The notes below the pieces were generated by a model. That model had not been told where the DNA came from. It did not search any database and saw nothing but the letters and a program-made list of their open reading frames with translations. DNA of 64,000 nt, from assembly GCA_019454045.1 (NCBI GenBank), contig SKCR01006516.1, positions 124,001 through 188,000 of the forward strand, in the 5' to 3' direction. Shown here piece by piece: positions 45,337 to 57,745 of this stretch; the stretch's first letter is position 1; each line of letters starts with the position of its first letter. This DNA comes from Zanthoxylum bungeanum (lineage: Eukaryota; Streptophyta; Magnoliopsida; Sapindales; Rutaceae). The position numbers were made by a program, and so were the translations under genes.

Positions 45337-48300
45337 GAATCCTTCTGTAGTTATCTTAGTTTATCATCAGAAGTTCAAGATAAGCTATGAGAACAGATAG
45401 TAAGTTCTAAAAGTATTCGTCCAAAAGATCAGAAATAAAAAGCTATAAGAAAAGTAAAGAAAGATTCATAGATGCTTAAGTAACCAGAGGCAATAAGAGA
45501 TAGAGGTACAGAATGAGATAGATAAGAAAATGTCAAAACCTATGGTAGTAAGGAAATGGAATAAGCCTGAGCAAGAGTAAAATATCCGGTGGACCTAAAT
45601 AAGCTTTCTTTCCTTTCCGTAAGATTCATTTTCTCCTCAGAAAATTCTTCCAAACGGATCTATTAGCCTTCGAATACCTCGTAGAGATAGAAAGTTTACC
45701 ATGAATCATGAAGAATAGACAGAGAGATAAAAGAAGCAAGAAATCAGGATTAGCCGTGAAATTTTCCAATAGACACAAGGTGCCACCAATGATGTAGGGA
45801 TTCTAGATCCCCAAACCCATCCCCGCAAGTAAGTAAATGAAGGTCCTAAGTAGAGATGATTAGTTACCTAACCCCAAGAAACCCGATGTAGATTAGGCCC
45901 TAAACTACCTAGATTTCGAATCTCTTAGTAATATCGAATAAGAGGGTTGTCCTGACAGAGCCTATCTCATACCTACCTCACATGAGTAATAGACTCCACC
46001 AGGACACAGTATACCAGAACAAGGACATCGATGTCCATCGAAACGTAAAGATGCATGATCCAACTCTTCCTAGTCTAGACATAGATAACCGTAAGAAAAC
46101 TCAATACCCATAATGATATATTCTAAGACACAGGTAGCGAACATTAAAAGATAGATTACCTAGAAAGATCCAAAGAAGTTTCCGAAGATAGGAAGAAAGA
46201 ACATGCCATAATTCTAGATAGGCAAATTATTGATCGGACTAATGCCAATGGAAATTCTTGTAAGTTTAAAGAGTATAAGACCCATGAGAATGGAGACATT
46301 AGAAAGTTAACAAGAGTATCAGTATGAACAGTCAGATTAAGCGTTATAACCGTAGCCTATGACAATAGCAGAAAATTAAAAATAGCCAATAAGGATGAGT
46401 CATCACTAGTCTTGGTAACATAACTTAGAGCCAAGAGAAAAGTCAAGGGAATAGATAATATAGAAGGATACAGAAAGTGACAAGAAAGTTCAGTACATGC
46501 ATACACATAAACAATGTAGCGCGAATGCAGTAGCGTAAAAGGAAACCTTAGCATAGTTGATAAAAGTTATGGAACACTAAGCCATTGAGTAGTCGATACA
46601 TATCCCAATAGAACGTATGCTAATTTTCTTTTCAGTAGCCCTAGTCCCAATAAAGAGAAGAACATGCAAAGAAGAGTATCTAACGGAATAGACAGATCAC
46701 GAGACGACTGAATAGCCGAGCCAAGAAGTTCAACTGAACTTATATAAGAATCATAAGATAGTAATATTTTATATGAGAGAGTGAATTGAATTCACGGTAT
46801 GTCTAGCCAAATCTAAAAGAAATAACCTGCTTTATCGTAGAACGGACATCCTTCAAGAAAGTAAAGGCTCAAAGGAGTAAGGAGCCAGAGTAAGAGACAT
46901 AGATAACGACCCCCAAGGGTTAGAGATACGATTTATAAGAGCCCCCATTATGCTAGAATAGAAGGACTAGTAAGATAAAAGCACCCGAATCAAAAGTATT
47001 AGTGACGATACCCTAACCCATCAAAATGATGTAGAGTGTCTCGAGAAGTTGTGACTTAAGAGATTCAAGAAACTGAGATAAATAGGAAATCTAAGTAATA
47101 GAAAAAACTTCTTAAGGAGAAATAACAAATGGTGCATGGTAGGGTTTTCAGAGAGTATGAACCTTAAAAAGATTTTCAGTAAAAGATGGTATAACTAGTA
47201 GTCATAAATAAATTAGGGGTTAAATTGAAAAAGGTAATTTGGATAGTTCCTAGCCATAGTACTTTAGCGTGGGAACTCACTATCAAATATGTGAATAAGT
47301 GAATCCTACGATCATAAATGAGCAGCGTGTACCACTGTAGCACGCATAGTTAGAGAGACCATAATAACCGAAGAAGGACTTCATGACCAACCCCACCCTC
47401 CCAACCCTCGTTAGACAACAACAGTAAAGATGGGCCTCGATGTTATTATAGTATCCTTTGAGTTATGGCAAAGGATCTTCAAAAAATAATAACCCTCGGA
47501 GAAGAAAACAGAGACAGAGATCCCGGAAGTTCAAGATACAGAGTAAGAACAGAAGAGAAGAAGAAAAAAATTTAACTAAAAGATTTAAAAGGGAAGCTAT
47601 TTAAATAAAACAATGAAAAGAGAATATTTTAGTCAAGCAATGATAGGAATACATGACAACCAACGTTAGACACGACTAAGGACGCATATCAACAAACATT
47701 TCCATTTAAGGACTGAAGGAGAATGATATCAACAAGATACATGTGAAATGTATAAAAGTGAGTCTTTAAGCGCTACCAGGAGATCAAAACTCTATTAAAT
47801 ATAGTTTTGGAAGAGAGATAACCAGGATAGCCCACATATTTCCTTCTCAACGCACCATTGTGGATAATCCTTGTGATGACTTGAAATAGATTTATTGAGA
47901 TATAATATAGAGACAACCAAAGAAACTAGGTATGCATATATTATTGAGAAAATGGCAACACATGACAGAACATATCTTTGGAAATAACTGAAAGTGAGAT
48001 ATTCTTAAGTGCAATCAGGCTAAGAGAACAAGCTTGTGTAAATGATAGTTAACCATATTTATATTAGCTATGAATTTAAAGGTACGAGAAGAGTGTGAAC
48101 ATTAACTAGAATCGAGTCACCAGTGTCGATAATAATATTTTAGAATTTATAGGTATTGGGAAACCATGATGATAAACCTGGAGCATATGAAGAAATTGAT
48201 CATGAGCTATAAGGTCTTAAGCCCCAGAAACAGGCAGAGATAAAAGAACTTGAAGGACATACCTGTTAAGCAATTAAGGCTTAGTAATGAGAGAAATGAA

Positions 48301-49171
48301 GTCAAATAGAGAAATTAAGAGGAAGAATACTCAGATTAAATCAAGCATACGATCAATCATAATAGCATCAAGGACTACCTTGCATACAATTACCCCAGAG
48401 TTAAGACAGAACATGAAGAAACCTAGCTATATGGGACACAGATATCCTTAAAGACGTGGGAGCAATATTTACAAAGAAATCAGATGCATATTCAATAAAG
48501 AAAAATGACATCAGTACGATTTGGGCATGAATATACTTTTTAGAGATTAGATTGGAGATTAATGATTTAACTAGAACAATTATGGATACGATCATATTAC
48601 AACAAGTGCATCAATTCATTCAGGATCTTACAAGTTGAGTATACTTGAGTGGAAGCAATAATCAGGCGAGCGACCATGTAGAAAGTCTTAAGAAGTATTA
48701 AATCCCTAAAGAAAAAAAGGGAAATAAAGTAAAAGACAGACATAGAGTATCAGATAAAAAGAAATAATCCACTTGGACACCATTTCGAGAAGAACATAAG
48801 TTCAGACCCTAAAAGATGAAGTACCTCTATTACACCTTGTCAGGGCATCATGAAGTGTAGAATAAAAGATAAATAGATTGAGGATGACAAGATCTGTACA
48901 TCTCTGTATAGACAATATATATTATATGGATTACGTGTCTACAAGGGAAAGAAGGGTTCCAAAGGGACTTTCAAAGGTTAAGCTTTCAGTTAAAAGAATC
49001 GAATAGAATATATCAGGACAAAAGATTCCCAGAAGTCATAGTATTGAGTTCTTGAGCAGAATAGAAGAAAGCAAGTAAAGGAAGATAAAAGTATCAGAGA
49101 CCAGATATTTTCAAACCAAGAATGACCTAAGAAGTTCAACATTAGAAGGGATTCGAGGACGAATCATATTT
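45337..49171 (+). other. Non-coding interior of a gypsy element, LARD-like
   Basis: 3.8 kb of A- and G-rich sequence (many aagaa, agata, gataag words) with no open frame of note and no recognisable protein domain on either strand. It ends in attcgaggacgaatcatat and a polypurine tract directly before an LTR, so it belongs to that element. A large non-autonomous derivative is the simplest reading; an old coding region decayed beyond recognition is the alternative. Confidence 0.55.
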
Positions 49172-49183
49172 AAGGGGAGAGAA
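49172..49183 (+). promoter_or_regulatory. Polypurine tract of the gypsy element
   Basis: aaggggagagaa lies 2 bp before the LTR start TGTAACACCC and follows ggattcgaggacgaat, the usual arrangement in plant Tekay/Del elements. Confidence 0.8.
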
Positions 49184-49185
49184 TT

Positions 49186-51930
49186 TGTAACACCCGGTGA
49201 TCCTGACGACTTGTACGTTATCAGAGGCCCATGACTATTACGTTATCAGAGGGATGATACGTGATGTAAATCATGTTCGAACATGTATGTGCTAATGGAA
49301 GGACTTTTTGGACATTCGGCAGAATCCTCGCAGTCCCAATACATAATTCATGCCCAGATTAAATCCGAACAATCCTTGGTATTTAGGCCGTAACCTTTTC
49401 ATATGATCTTCGATTTGTATGAACTTTATATCGTCGGAAAACTAAGATCGAGATATACAACTTTTACGTTGGATAATTTTCCAAATACGAATCAGAAATA
49501 AGTCAAAGATCATGATTTTTACAGCAGCTACGGTAATTTCGAGAATGACCTAGATTTAGGTGATGTGGCACCATCACAACCACTCATTTTATTACACACA
49601 AATCAACACTTACCTATATAAAGAACACTATTGACTCATCTTCTAATAAGGTAAAAACGTGAGCAATTATAGAGGAATTATCAAAATTTTCTTCTTATTC
49701 CTCAAGCTATTTTAAGTGTAATAAATGATGATCCCGAGCACATTTCAAAAATAGTAAGTTCTTTATCCTTTTCCCTCTTCCATTTCAGTTTTAGCTTAAA
49801 AAAAAGCCCCAATTCGGGCCTTGCATACCCTAGCAAAAAGAATTGCATAATTGGCATTGGTAGAGTTAGTAGCATGTGTTTAGAGAAGTGTCTTGATGGT
49901 ATTAGCTTGAAATGAAGCTTTTATGTCTATGAATGTGATGGGGAATAGATTTTGTGATTTGATGATAATAAAATAGTTTGTGTTTAATTGAGGATATTGC
50001 TTGATTAAGGATATAAAATGAGTTTATATTAAGTTGAGTTGAAGTTTGGATATGAGTGTTGAACTTTACCTTGAGATTTGTCTTTGAGGAATTGGTGTTA
50101 GGCCCCGAAAATAGGCCAACATCGCGTTGCTCGACACTCAGAGTCACGACATGTAACCAGAAGGTGCTCACTGCCTCAATCTAAACATATGGGCATCACG
50201 ACGTAGAATGTTCAGCATCACGGCGCGTAACAAGCAACAGATCTCTGCCTCGGGTCTGATCAGGTGGGCGTCGTGATGTGAAACCGAGCATACTATATGC
50301 CTGGCTTAGCTTGAATGGGCGTCGCGACGCGCCAGACTTGGTGTCACGATGCTATGCAGGAAAAGTTTAATAAAATTTCAGTTTCAACCTAGGATGTTAA
50401 GGACCACCCTAAGAGTTTCATATTAAGGAACATACACGTGATATGATAAGTCGCAAGCATAATACGTCATGTGGTGTTGATGGATTAGTAGGATTGAGAA
50501 ATTTAGTCTGACCTCAAAACATGTTTCATACCTTATATTCTAATTGCGTTTCTCGATTATAGATCATCGCAGAAACCACAACATTCTTAGACGAAGCGAA
50601 GTAATATCAGTCAGATCCTAAAATCTGTGAGTGGACCTTTCTTTTTCAAAGTTTATTTTACTTAATTGATTTGATTCAAGACTTAATTTTCAGCACATAG
50701 GGCATTAGCCAAATTTAATTCCAGTTGTTTTATAAGTAAGAATGATTTGAGAAATATTTTAGAAAGTTGTGACTTTTAAATCATGATTTTATGGTTTTTG
50801 AGACATGGAGGAAAACCCACCTCAGTATGTAACTTGACTCGTTTATGGAATTAACGGATACAGATATCGTGTGCACACATAGTTTAGTACTAGGGATGAC
50901 AGATGCCTCTAGATCCTAGATTCAGAGTCTGGAGGGTAGCATAGATCCGCACCCCCGGCTCCAGATTTGTGGCTTGGGTGACAACGACACATAATGCCCC
51001 AAGACCACTAGATTTCAGAGCTATGGGGATGGCGATATGTAATACCCCTAGACCATAGATTCAGGGACAAGATAATGGCATGCATTAGAGGACAGCGATA
51101 CGTAACGCCTCAATATCATGGATTTTCACATCTAGATCTAGTTTAGTGGCTTGGGGGACGTCGATACGTAACGCCCCAAGACCACTAGTAGGCGTATGGG
51201 GGGACTGCGATACGTAATGCCCTCATGCGTCAGGTTTTCTATAAATCCTCAGATATTTCAGATGAGATTTTCAAATACAGTGGTTTTATGAAAAGGTTTT
51301 CCAGAGAATAAGTTTTATGAAATAGTTTTAAAAAGAATCAGAGTCTTAAAATAATTTTCAGGAAAGTTTCATAAAAATAGTATTGCTTTTAGATATGAAA
51401 AAGATTTCAGAAGAGATGATTTGAGATGAATTTGATTTTAGAACCATGGATTTAAAAAAAAAGCATTTTAGTTCATATTTTAAACTATCCACTCACTAGA
51501 TCGTTTAAAAGATCTAACCCTCTCACTCCCAGTGTTTTTGTTTTACAGGTTTACCCGGAAGACGAGCTTAAGAGGATGGATATTGATGGCAGTCACTAGG
51601 GTGTCAAGTCCACCAAGTCGAGTCAGAGGTGCAGTACAGTCACAGTTTAAGGAAGGTCATATATCATGCATTTTGTATAGTTGAGATTTTGTGTGTGTAG
51701 TAAGTTAAAGTAACCTTGACAGAGACACATATGTATTATTGTGTGTTCACATCATAGTTATGAGTATTAAAGGTGCATTGTATGTTATTGAATTGGGCAA
51801 TGGTTCCTATACATAAGTCTATATTTGTGACGAGTTAGTAGTGATGTACATAGTCAATGAGTCAAAGGCTCAAAGGGATAGGACGACCTATTTCCTACCG
51901 GTAGCATCTCCTGGAGGGGGATGTTATACT
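49186..51930 (+). mobile_element. Tekay/Del-like gypsy 3' LTR
   Basis: Starts TGTAACACCCGG and seems to end atgttata near 51928. TATA-like acctatataaag lies near 49613. A cluster of decayed cgtcgcgacgc palindromes lies at 50118-50350 (best copy gcgtcgcgacgcgcc at 50323). Units with gat-acgtaacgccc at 50980-51215 match 18356-18480. The right end is inferred from the change to pol coding sequence after 51940. Confidence 0.7.
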
Positions 51931-51939
51931 TCAGAGACA

Positions 51940-53750
51940 TGAGGGTTCACGGTTTACCGATCCTTCTAGAGTTCATTTAGGGTGTGTTTTAATACAGTAT
52001 GGTAAAGTTATTGCTTATGCCTCTCGAAAACCTAAGGGATATGAGCATAACTATCCTACTCTCGATCTGGAGATGGCAATAATTGTCTTTTTTTTGTAAA
52101 GATATAAAGGTATTACATCTACAATGAAACATTTGAAATTTATAAAGAGCCTTAAGTACATTACAGAATAAAAAGAGTTGAACTTAGGGCAGAAGCGATG
52201 GGTGAAGCTGTTAAAATATTATGACTGCTCAATCCATTACCATTCTAAGACAGCTAATGTGGTAGCAAACGCACTTAGCAGGAAATCTATGGGTAGTTTA
52301 TCACATTTTCTTATTTCCAGAAGGAAGTTGGTAAAAGAATGGAAATGGTGCATGAATGATGAGTTTTAATTTCAACTTTATAATTTAGCAGCAATAGTTT
52401 CCCAAGTGCAGTTTAAGTCAATGATGCTAAATGAAGTCAAGGAAGCTCAAGTTATTGATCCATTCATCCAGAAATTAAAGAAAATAGTGTAACATGATAG
52501 TGAATATAAGGTTGATGATGGCAGACTCTTTAGGTTCCATGGAAGACTTGTGGTTCTGCCAATCACAAAACTGAAAGGGAAGCTACTAGATATTGCCTAC
52601 CCATCTTCTTATGTAATGCATCCAGACATGACCAAGATTTATCATGACCTAAAGTAATTTTATTAGTGGGACGACATGAAGAGAGAAATAGAAAACTTTG
52701 TATCCAGATGTTTAACTTATCAACAGCTTAATGTAGAACATCATAAGCCTATTGGGACACTTAAGAATTTGGATATTCCAGAATGAAAATGGGACATGAT
52801 AACTTTGGATTTTATGGTGGGTTTACCGAAGACTCAGAATGGATATAACTCTATCTGAGTTATTTTCGACAGGCTCACCAAGTCGGCTCACTTTCTCCTA
52901 ATCAAATCCACCTACGCAGCGACCCAGTATGCAAAGATTTACTTGGATAATATAGTATCTTTTCATGGAGTTCATGTCTCTATTATTTCAGATAGGGGTT
53001 CACAGTTCACCTCCAAATTTTTGCGTTCATTTCAAGATGCATTGGGTACCCAAATAAAGTTCAACACAACTTTTCATCTTCAAATTGATGGCAAGTCTGA
53101 AAGGACCATTCAGACCCCGGAAGATATGTTGATGGCTAGTGCCCTAGATTTTGGAGGCCATTGGGATAAACACATACCACTAATTGAATTTGCTTATAAT
53201 AACAGTTATCACTTCAACATTCAAATGGCCCATTTTGAAGGGTTTTATGGGCGAAAGTGAATGTCTCATGTAAGGTGATTCGAAGCTGGAGAAGCCAAAC
53301 TTCTGGGTCCAAAGTTGGTTCAGGATGCCATCGAGAAAGTGAAACTCATTCGGGACAAGATGCAGAAAACTCAGAGCAGGCACAAGTCATATGCTGACCA
53401 TCACATGAGATACAATGTGTTTCAAACGAAGGATTATGTATTTTTAAAGATCTCATCTTTTAAGGGAGCAATGAGGTTTAGAAGGAAGGGAAGGTTGAAT
53501 CTGAGATCTATTGAGCTTTTTTCATACCCTCCGGAGGGTGGGGAATAAAGCTTATAAATTGGTTCTACCTCCCAGCAAGGATAAAATCCATCATGTATTT
53601 CATGTATCTATGCTTCAAAAGTATCTATATGATGAGTCTCACATTTTAGAGCCGCAGACAATAGATATCAACTAAGACTTTTCATATCAAGAAACCCCAA
53701 TAGCCATTGTAGATCGATAAGTTGGGAAACTACGTTCCAAGGAAAACCCA
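51940..53750 (+). pseudogene. Gypsy RNase H and integrase, Tekay/Del-like, decayed
   Basis: RNase [21 protein letters not shown] near 52000 and LKYYDCSIHYHSKTANVVAN with ALSRK (52208-52290). Integrase: HPDMTKIYHDLK and the CLTYQQLN zinc-binding part near 52620-52740, core motifs WDMITLDFMVGLPKT, IFDRLTKSAHFLLIKSTYAA, SIISDRGSQFTSKFLRSFQD, and WDKHIPLIEFAYNNSYH; then a C-terminal segment with QSRHKSYADHH. The tail (LEPQTIDIN, ETPIAIVD) reaches about 53745. At least six stops or frameshifts. The N-terminal half of pol is absent, and the left edge abuts an LTR end, so it is a fragment. Confidence 0.88.
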
Positions 53751-53751
53751 T

Positions 53752-54294
53752 AAGAAAACGTTGCTGATGTCACAAGTTGGTGTAACAATAATATTATTAG
53801 TGTAGTAAAAGATCCAATAGTCCATATAAAAGGAACGTGTAATAGTGGGCAATAAAGAGAAGAAGACGCGGCTGGCATCATGGGTTGGTATAATGGTAAA
53901 TTTATGGGTGTAACAGAAGATTCATGAGCCTATATAAAGTAGTCGAGGATTTAATTTCAAGGATCGATTGGCTCATTTGGGCTCGTTTATTAGTATTTTT
54001 CATATTTTCACAACTTGTAAAAGAAAACAAAAAAGCTTAGTGATAAAGAGACAGAAAGCAGGTTGGTTTGACCTGAGCTAGTAATAAAGTTTCATTTCTT
54101 TGCTCTTGTGGACGTAGGTTGGAGCCACTTTCCACTGAACCATGTTAATCCTTTTTTTTCTCTGTGATTTCTTATTTGCTTGCCATGTTTTCCTTTGGTT
54201 TCCCATCAAACCAAAAAAATTCATTTCTTGTGGGAGGTTTTTTCAATGAGTAGGTTTCCTAAATTACCCCTGGAATGAAAAACCACCGTCAACA
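53752..54294 (+). mobile_element. Tat-type gypsy LTR, 5' truncated
   Basis: Shares catgggttggtataatggtaaa and neighbours with 61910-62110, so both are LTRs of one family. It ends accgtcaaca before a PBS. It joins directly to gypsy pol at about 53750 with no LTR terminus, so its beginning is missing. A poly-purine patch (aagaaaacaaaaaag) lies at 54020. Confidence 0.7.
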
Positions 54295-54295
54295 G

Positions 54296-54310
54296 TTGGC
54301 ACTGGGGATC
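54296..54310 (+). promoter_or_regulatory. Primer binding site of the Tat-type element
   Basis: ttggcactggggatc directly follows the LTR end and resembles the TTGGCGCCGTCTGTGGGGAT region of Tat/Ogre elements with a deletion. I do not assign the tRNA. Confidence 0.6.
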
Positions 54311-54339
54311 AGTAAAAAAGCAACAAACACACTAAGAAG

Positions 54340-55172
54340 ATGGTAGGAGATGGAAACCACAGAAATTCAGAGGCTTCGAAAACAGAGTATATGGAGAAGA
54401 TGGAAGAAACTCTACGAAATGAAATGGAAGATGGACGGAAAGAGAGGGAAACAACTCAAGCCTTTATGAAGACTATGATGAAGAAGATTGAGAAGTTAGA
54501 GAAGAATGTTGGTAAATGAGGCGACGTAGGTCCTAGCAGAAGGAGAGAGGAAATAGAAAAAGAAAAAAAGATCGCTGGAGTAGATGGAGATCGTGGAAAT
54601 GGGAAGAAGAATGCCCAGATGGTGAGATCTGTAGTTGTTGCTAGCGCCATGGAAATAAGAGAGTTGTGGGGAGAAGAAGAAGGCAAGCGAACCCTAGAAT
54701 CATCCAGCAACAGCCCATGTTTTATGGAAAGTGACCTGCAACGGTATTTGGAGAGGGGCCATGAGGTTCCCAGGTATGAAATATACCACGCTCAAAGTGG
54801 GAGGCATGAAGAGGCCCTTGGCGAGAGTATGATGGCTCCATAAGCCAAATGAAGGATTTGTTTCGAAGGGAAATGAAGAAGTTGGAGGAAAGTGTGAAGG
54901 GAGGGCCTCAATGTGACAAGGATATAGAGACATCATCCCCGTTTGCTAAGGAAATATTGGCAGTGGAGTTTCCAAGGAGGCTAACTATGTACTTAGAGAA
55001 ATTTACAAAGGGGTCTGCGGAAGCAACAGTGGGGGTCAGTCAATTGCCTATAAGGTACTTAAATAATGTTTCTTTTGACCAACAATGTATCAGAACATGG
55101 TCAAGGTTTCCCGAACATGCGATGGGTTTCAAAGAAATGCCAACGTACCTCACTAGCCGCCTAAGCAACTGA
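54340..55172 (+). pseudogene. Tat-type gag remnant
   Basis: A lysine/glutamate-rich coiled-coil-like start (EEIEKEKKIAGVDGDRG region), then SSPFAKEILAVEFPRRLTMY at about 54930-54990, which matches the SPFTREI-PKRFKMP start of Tat gag capsid regions. Stops near 54519, 54841 and 54848. The rest of the capsid is not recognisable. Confidence 0.6.
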
Positions 55173-56035
55173 CCAATTTGTCAAGTCATTGGCCGTTTGC
55201 ACAATAAGAAGTGGATATTATTGGGCCCATGCCTACGGGTTAGGGTCAAGCAAAATTTACGATCGTGGAAATTGATTACTTCACCCAGTATGTAAAGGGT
55301 GAGTCGTTCCTACAATAACTGAGAAGAAAGAACATAGTTTGTCAGAAAGAATATCGTATGCCGGTTCGGGATTCCCCGGGCTATCATCACGGACAACGGA
55401 AAATAGTTTGATAGCAATGGTTTCAGAAAAAACAGTTTGGACCTCCAAATTGAAATAAGATTTGCCTCACCTTCTCATCTGAATTCAAATGGGAAAGTAG
55501 AAGCAGCGAACAAGACCATAAAGAGCAATTTTAAGGCAAGACTCGGGTCCTGTAAGAGTTTGTGGGTCAAGGAACTACCAGAGGTTTTATGGGCACATCG
55601 GACGACTTATAAGGACTCCACCATTTTCCTTGGCTTATGGGTGTGAAGAAGTCATCCCTGCAGAGATCAGAATGACGACACACTAGGTACAACACTTTAA
55701 AGAAGGGAAAAATAAAGAACTCATCAAGCACCACCTCGATCTGATAGAAGTAAAGAGAGAGAGGTCGGCTCTCAAGATGGTGGTGTATCAATAAATAATG
55801 GCACGCTTCTATAACAAGAGGGTTCATGTATGATCCTTCCGATCTGGTGACTTAGTCTAAAGACGAGTTACCATGAATACGAGGAGGCTAGAGTAAGGTT
55901 CATTGGGGGCCATGTGGGAAGAGCCATATAAAGTTAATGAAGTCAACATATTGGGTACCTATCACCTTGAGCAGTTGGGCGGTACCCGACCTAAAAAACC
56001 CTGGAATGCTGAGATGTTGAGAAGATATTCCCAAT
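55173..56035 (+). pseudogene. Tat-type integrase remnant
   Basis: Broken frames show VDIIGPMPTG, FTIVEIDYFTQYVKGE, AIITDNGK-like sequence near 55385, LQIEIRFASPSHLNSNGKVE, RLGSCKSLWVKELPEVLWAH, SLAYGCEEVIPAEIRMTTH, HLDLIEVKRERSALKMVVYQ and GTYHLEQLGGT near the end. This order is typical of Tat/Ogre integrases. Many stops. Protease, RT and RNase H are missing between it and the gag remnant. Confidence 0.85.
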
Positions 56036-56749
56036 AGAGCCTATCTTAGAATGACCTTTAAAGAGTTGGAAGATGAACAATAGATCCCCTGAATATAAAT
56101 AAGGCTTTCTCCTTTTAAATAAAAACTTGTTCGTCTATTCTTGTTTATTATATGGACGGGAAAGACATGTTATTATACTTGTCAAATACTCGCGATCGGA
56201 ATGTGTGAATGGATGTAAGGCATGAGGGAAAAGTACGCACCTCCGCGGCACACCGATCTCAAAGTGTCATTATCAAACCCCTGGGCTGAAACATTATTAG
56301 CCAATGACTTGCATCTCTGAAGAACATAATGTGAAGACCTGCATTGCGTTTGGCACCTTGGGTATCCATAGCACGCTCGGAGAGGAGTCGACGTGGATTT
56401 TGGTGCCCCAAGGTAATTATAGCACGTATGGATTGAAGATAGTTGTGGTATTACGGTACCTCTGGGTTTGCATATCGTGGGGAAGGATAATTCCCCCATG
56501 GAATTTTTCACTCGGTGTTTGAGGTGCATAGCACAGGGAGGGCCCACAAGCCTCCTTGGTGTCTATAGCCTCGGGATATGCCTAACATGGGGAAGGGAAA
56601 TGCCCGCGTTTAATTTATATTTTACTGGATAACTTGGAGTGGGACGCCATTACCAGTGTCTATAGAGATTGCCAAAGGTCGAAGATCTTCCATTTTGGCT
56701 AAGTCTTGGTAATGAAAGTAATGGTTCGAGGTTGCATTCATTCCGCATA
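56036..56749 (+). other. 3' untranslated region of the Tat-type element
   Basis: Non-coding. 56090-56330 is homologous to 63300-63545 of the second copy. Two single hairpin-like modules, gtggggaaggataattcccc at 56477-56496 and catggggaagggaaatgccc at 56587-56606, precede the tandem array. Confidence 0.6.
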
Positions 56750-57510
56750 GGACATATTTGAATGGCGCAAGGAGGGAACATTCCCTTGTGGCCAAGTTAT
56801 TCCATTGGCTCGGGGTCGGATTTATCCCACCGAGACCTTGTTATATTTTGATGGCATGAGGGCATAGTTTCTCCTCCATGGCCATATTTGAATGGCAAAA
56901 GAAGGGAACATTCCCATGTGGCCAAATTATTTCATTGGCTTGGGGTCGGATTTGTCATACTGAGGCCTTATCTATATTTTGATGGCATGGGGTCAGAATT
57001 TCTCCCTCATGGCCATATTTGAATGGCACAAGGAGGGAACATTCCATTGTGGCTAAGTTATTTCATATGCCCGAGGTCGGGTTTGTCCCATCGAGGCCTT
57101 ATCTTTATTTTGATGGCATGGGGTCAGAATTTCTCCCCACTGGCCATATTTGAATGGCACAATGAGGGAACATTCCCTTGTGGCAAAGTTCTTTCATTGT
57201 TCGGGGTCATATTTTTCCTACTGAGGCCTTATCTTTATTTTGATGGCATGTGGTCAGAATTTCTCCCAAATTGCCATATTTGAATGGCACAATGAGGAAA
57301 CATTCCCTTATGGCCAAGTTATTTTATTAGCTCGGGGTTGAGTTTGTCCTACCAAGGCCTTATCTCTATTTTTATGGCATAAGGTCGGAATTTCTCCCCC
57401 ATGGCCACATTTGAATGGCACAAAGAGTAAACATTCCCTTGTGACCAAGTTGTTGCACCGGCTCGGGGCCGGGTATGCTCACCAATGTTTTCTTTCTATT
57501 CTAATGGCAT
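56750..57510 (+). repeat. Tandem array, ~131-bp units, about six copies
   Basis: The phrase atatttgaatggc recurs at 56754, 56884, 57015, 57146, 57276 and (acatttgaatggc) 57407, giving periods of 130, 131, 131, 130 and 131. Each unit carries ggagggaacattcccttgtg, then a ggctcggggtcgg segment, then ttttgatggcatggggtc. It lies downstream of the integrase remnant, where Tat elements are known to carry variable 3'-UTR arrays. Confidence 0.95.
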
Positions 57511-57745
57511 AGTTAGTGAATGAGTTCAGGTGGAAGATTACAGTCTGAAAAATTCAAAATATGCTAAGTGAAGCATTCTAAGGGCTGTGCTATATAGGCT
57601 CGGGCATCAGAGTCTGCTAGTGGAGTGATTCCTTAGGGGAATGACTGGATTAACTTTGATAAAATGGCTAAGTATTAATGGAAGTTGCCCTGGCTCAGGT
57701 CTTTATTTAGTAAGTGCTTCAGAAAAGTAGATGCAAAAACAAGTA
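57511..57745. other. Spacer between the 131-bp array and the antisense gene
   Basis: Non-coding; repeats decay into unique sequence. Confidence 0.4.
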
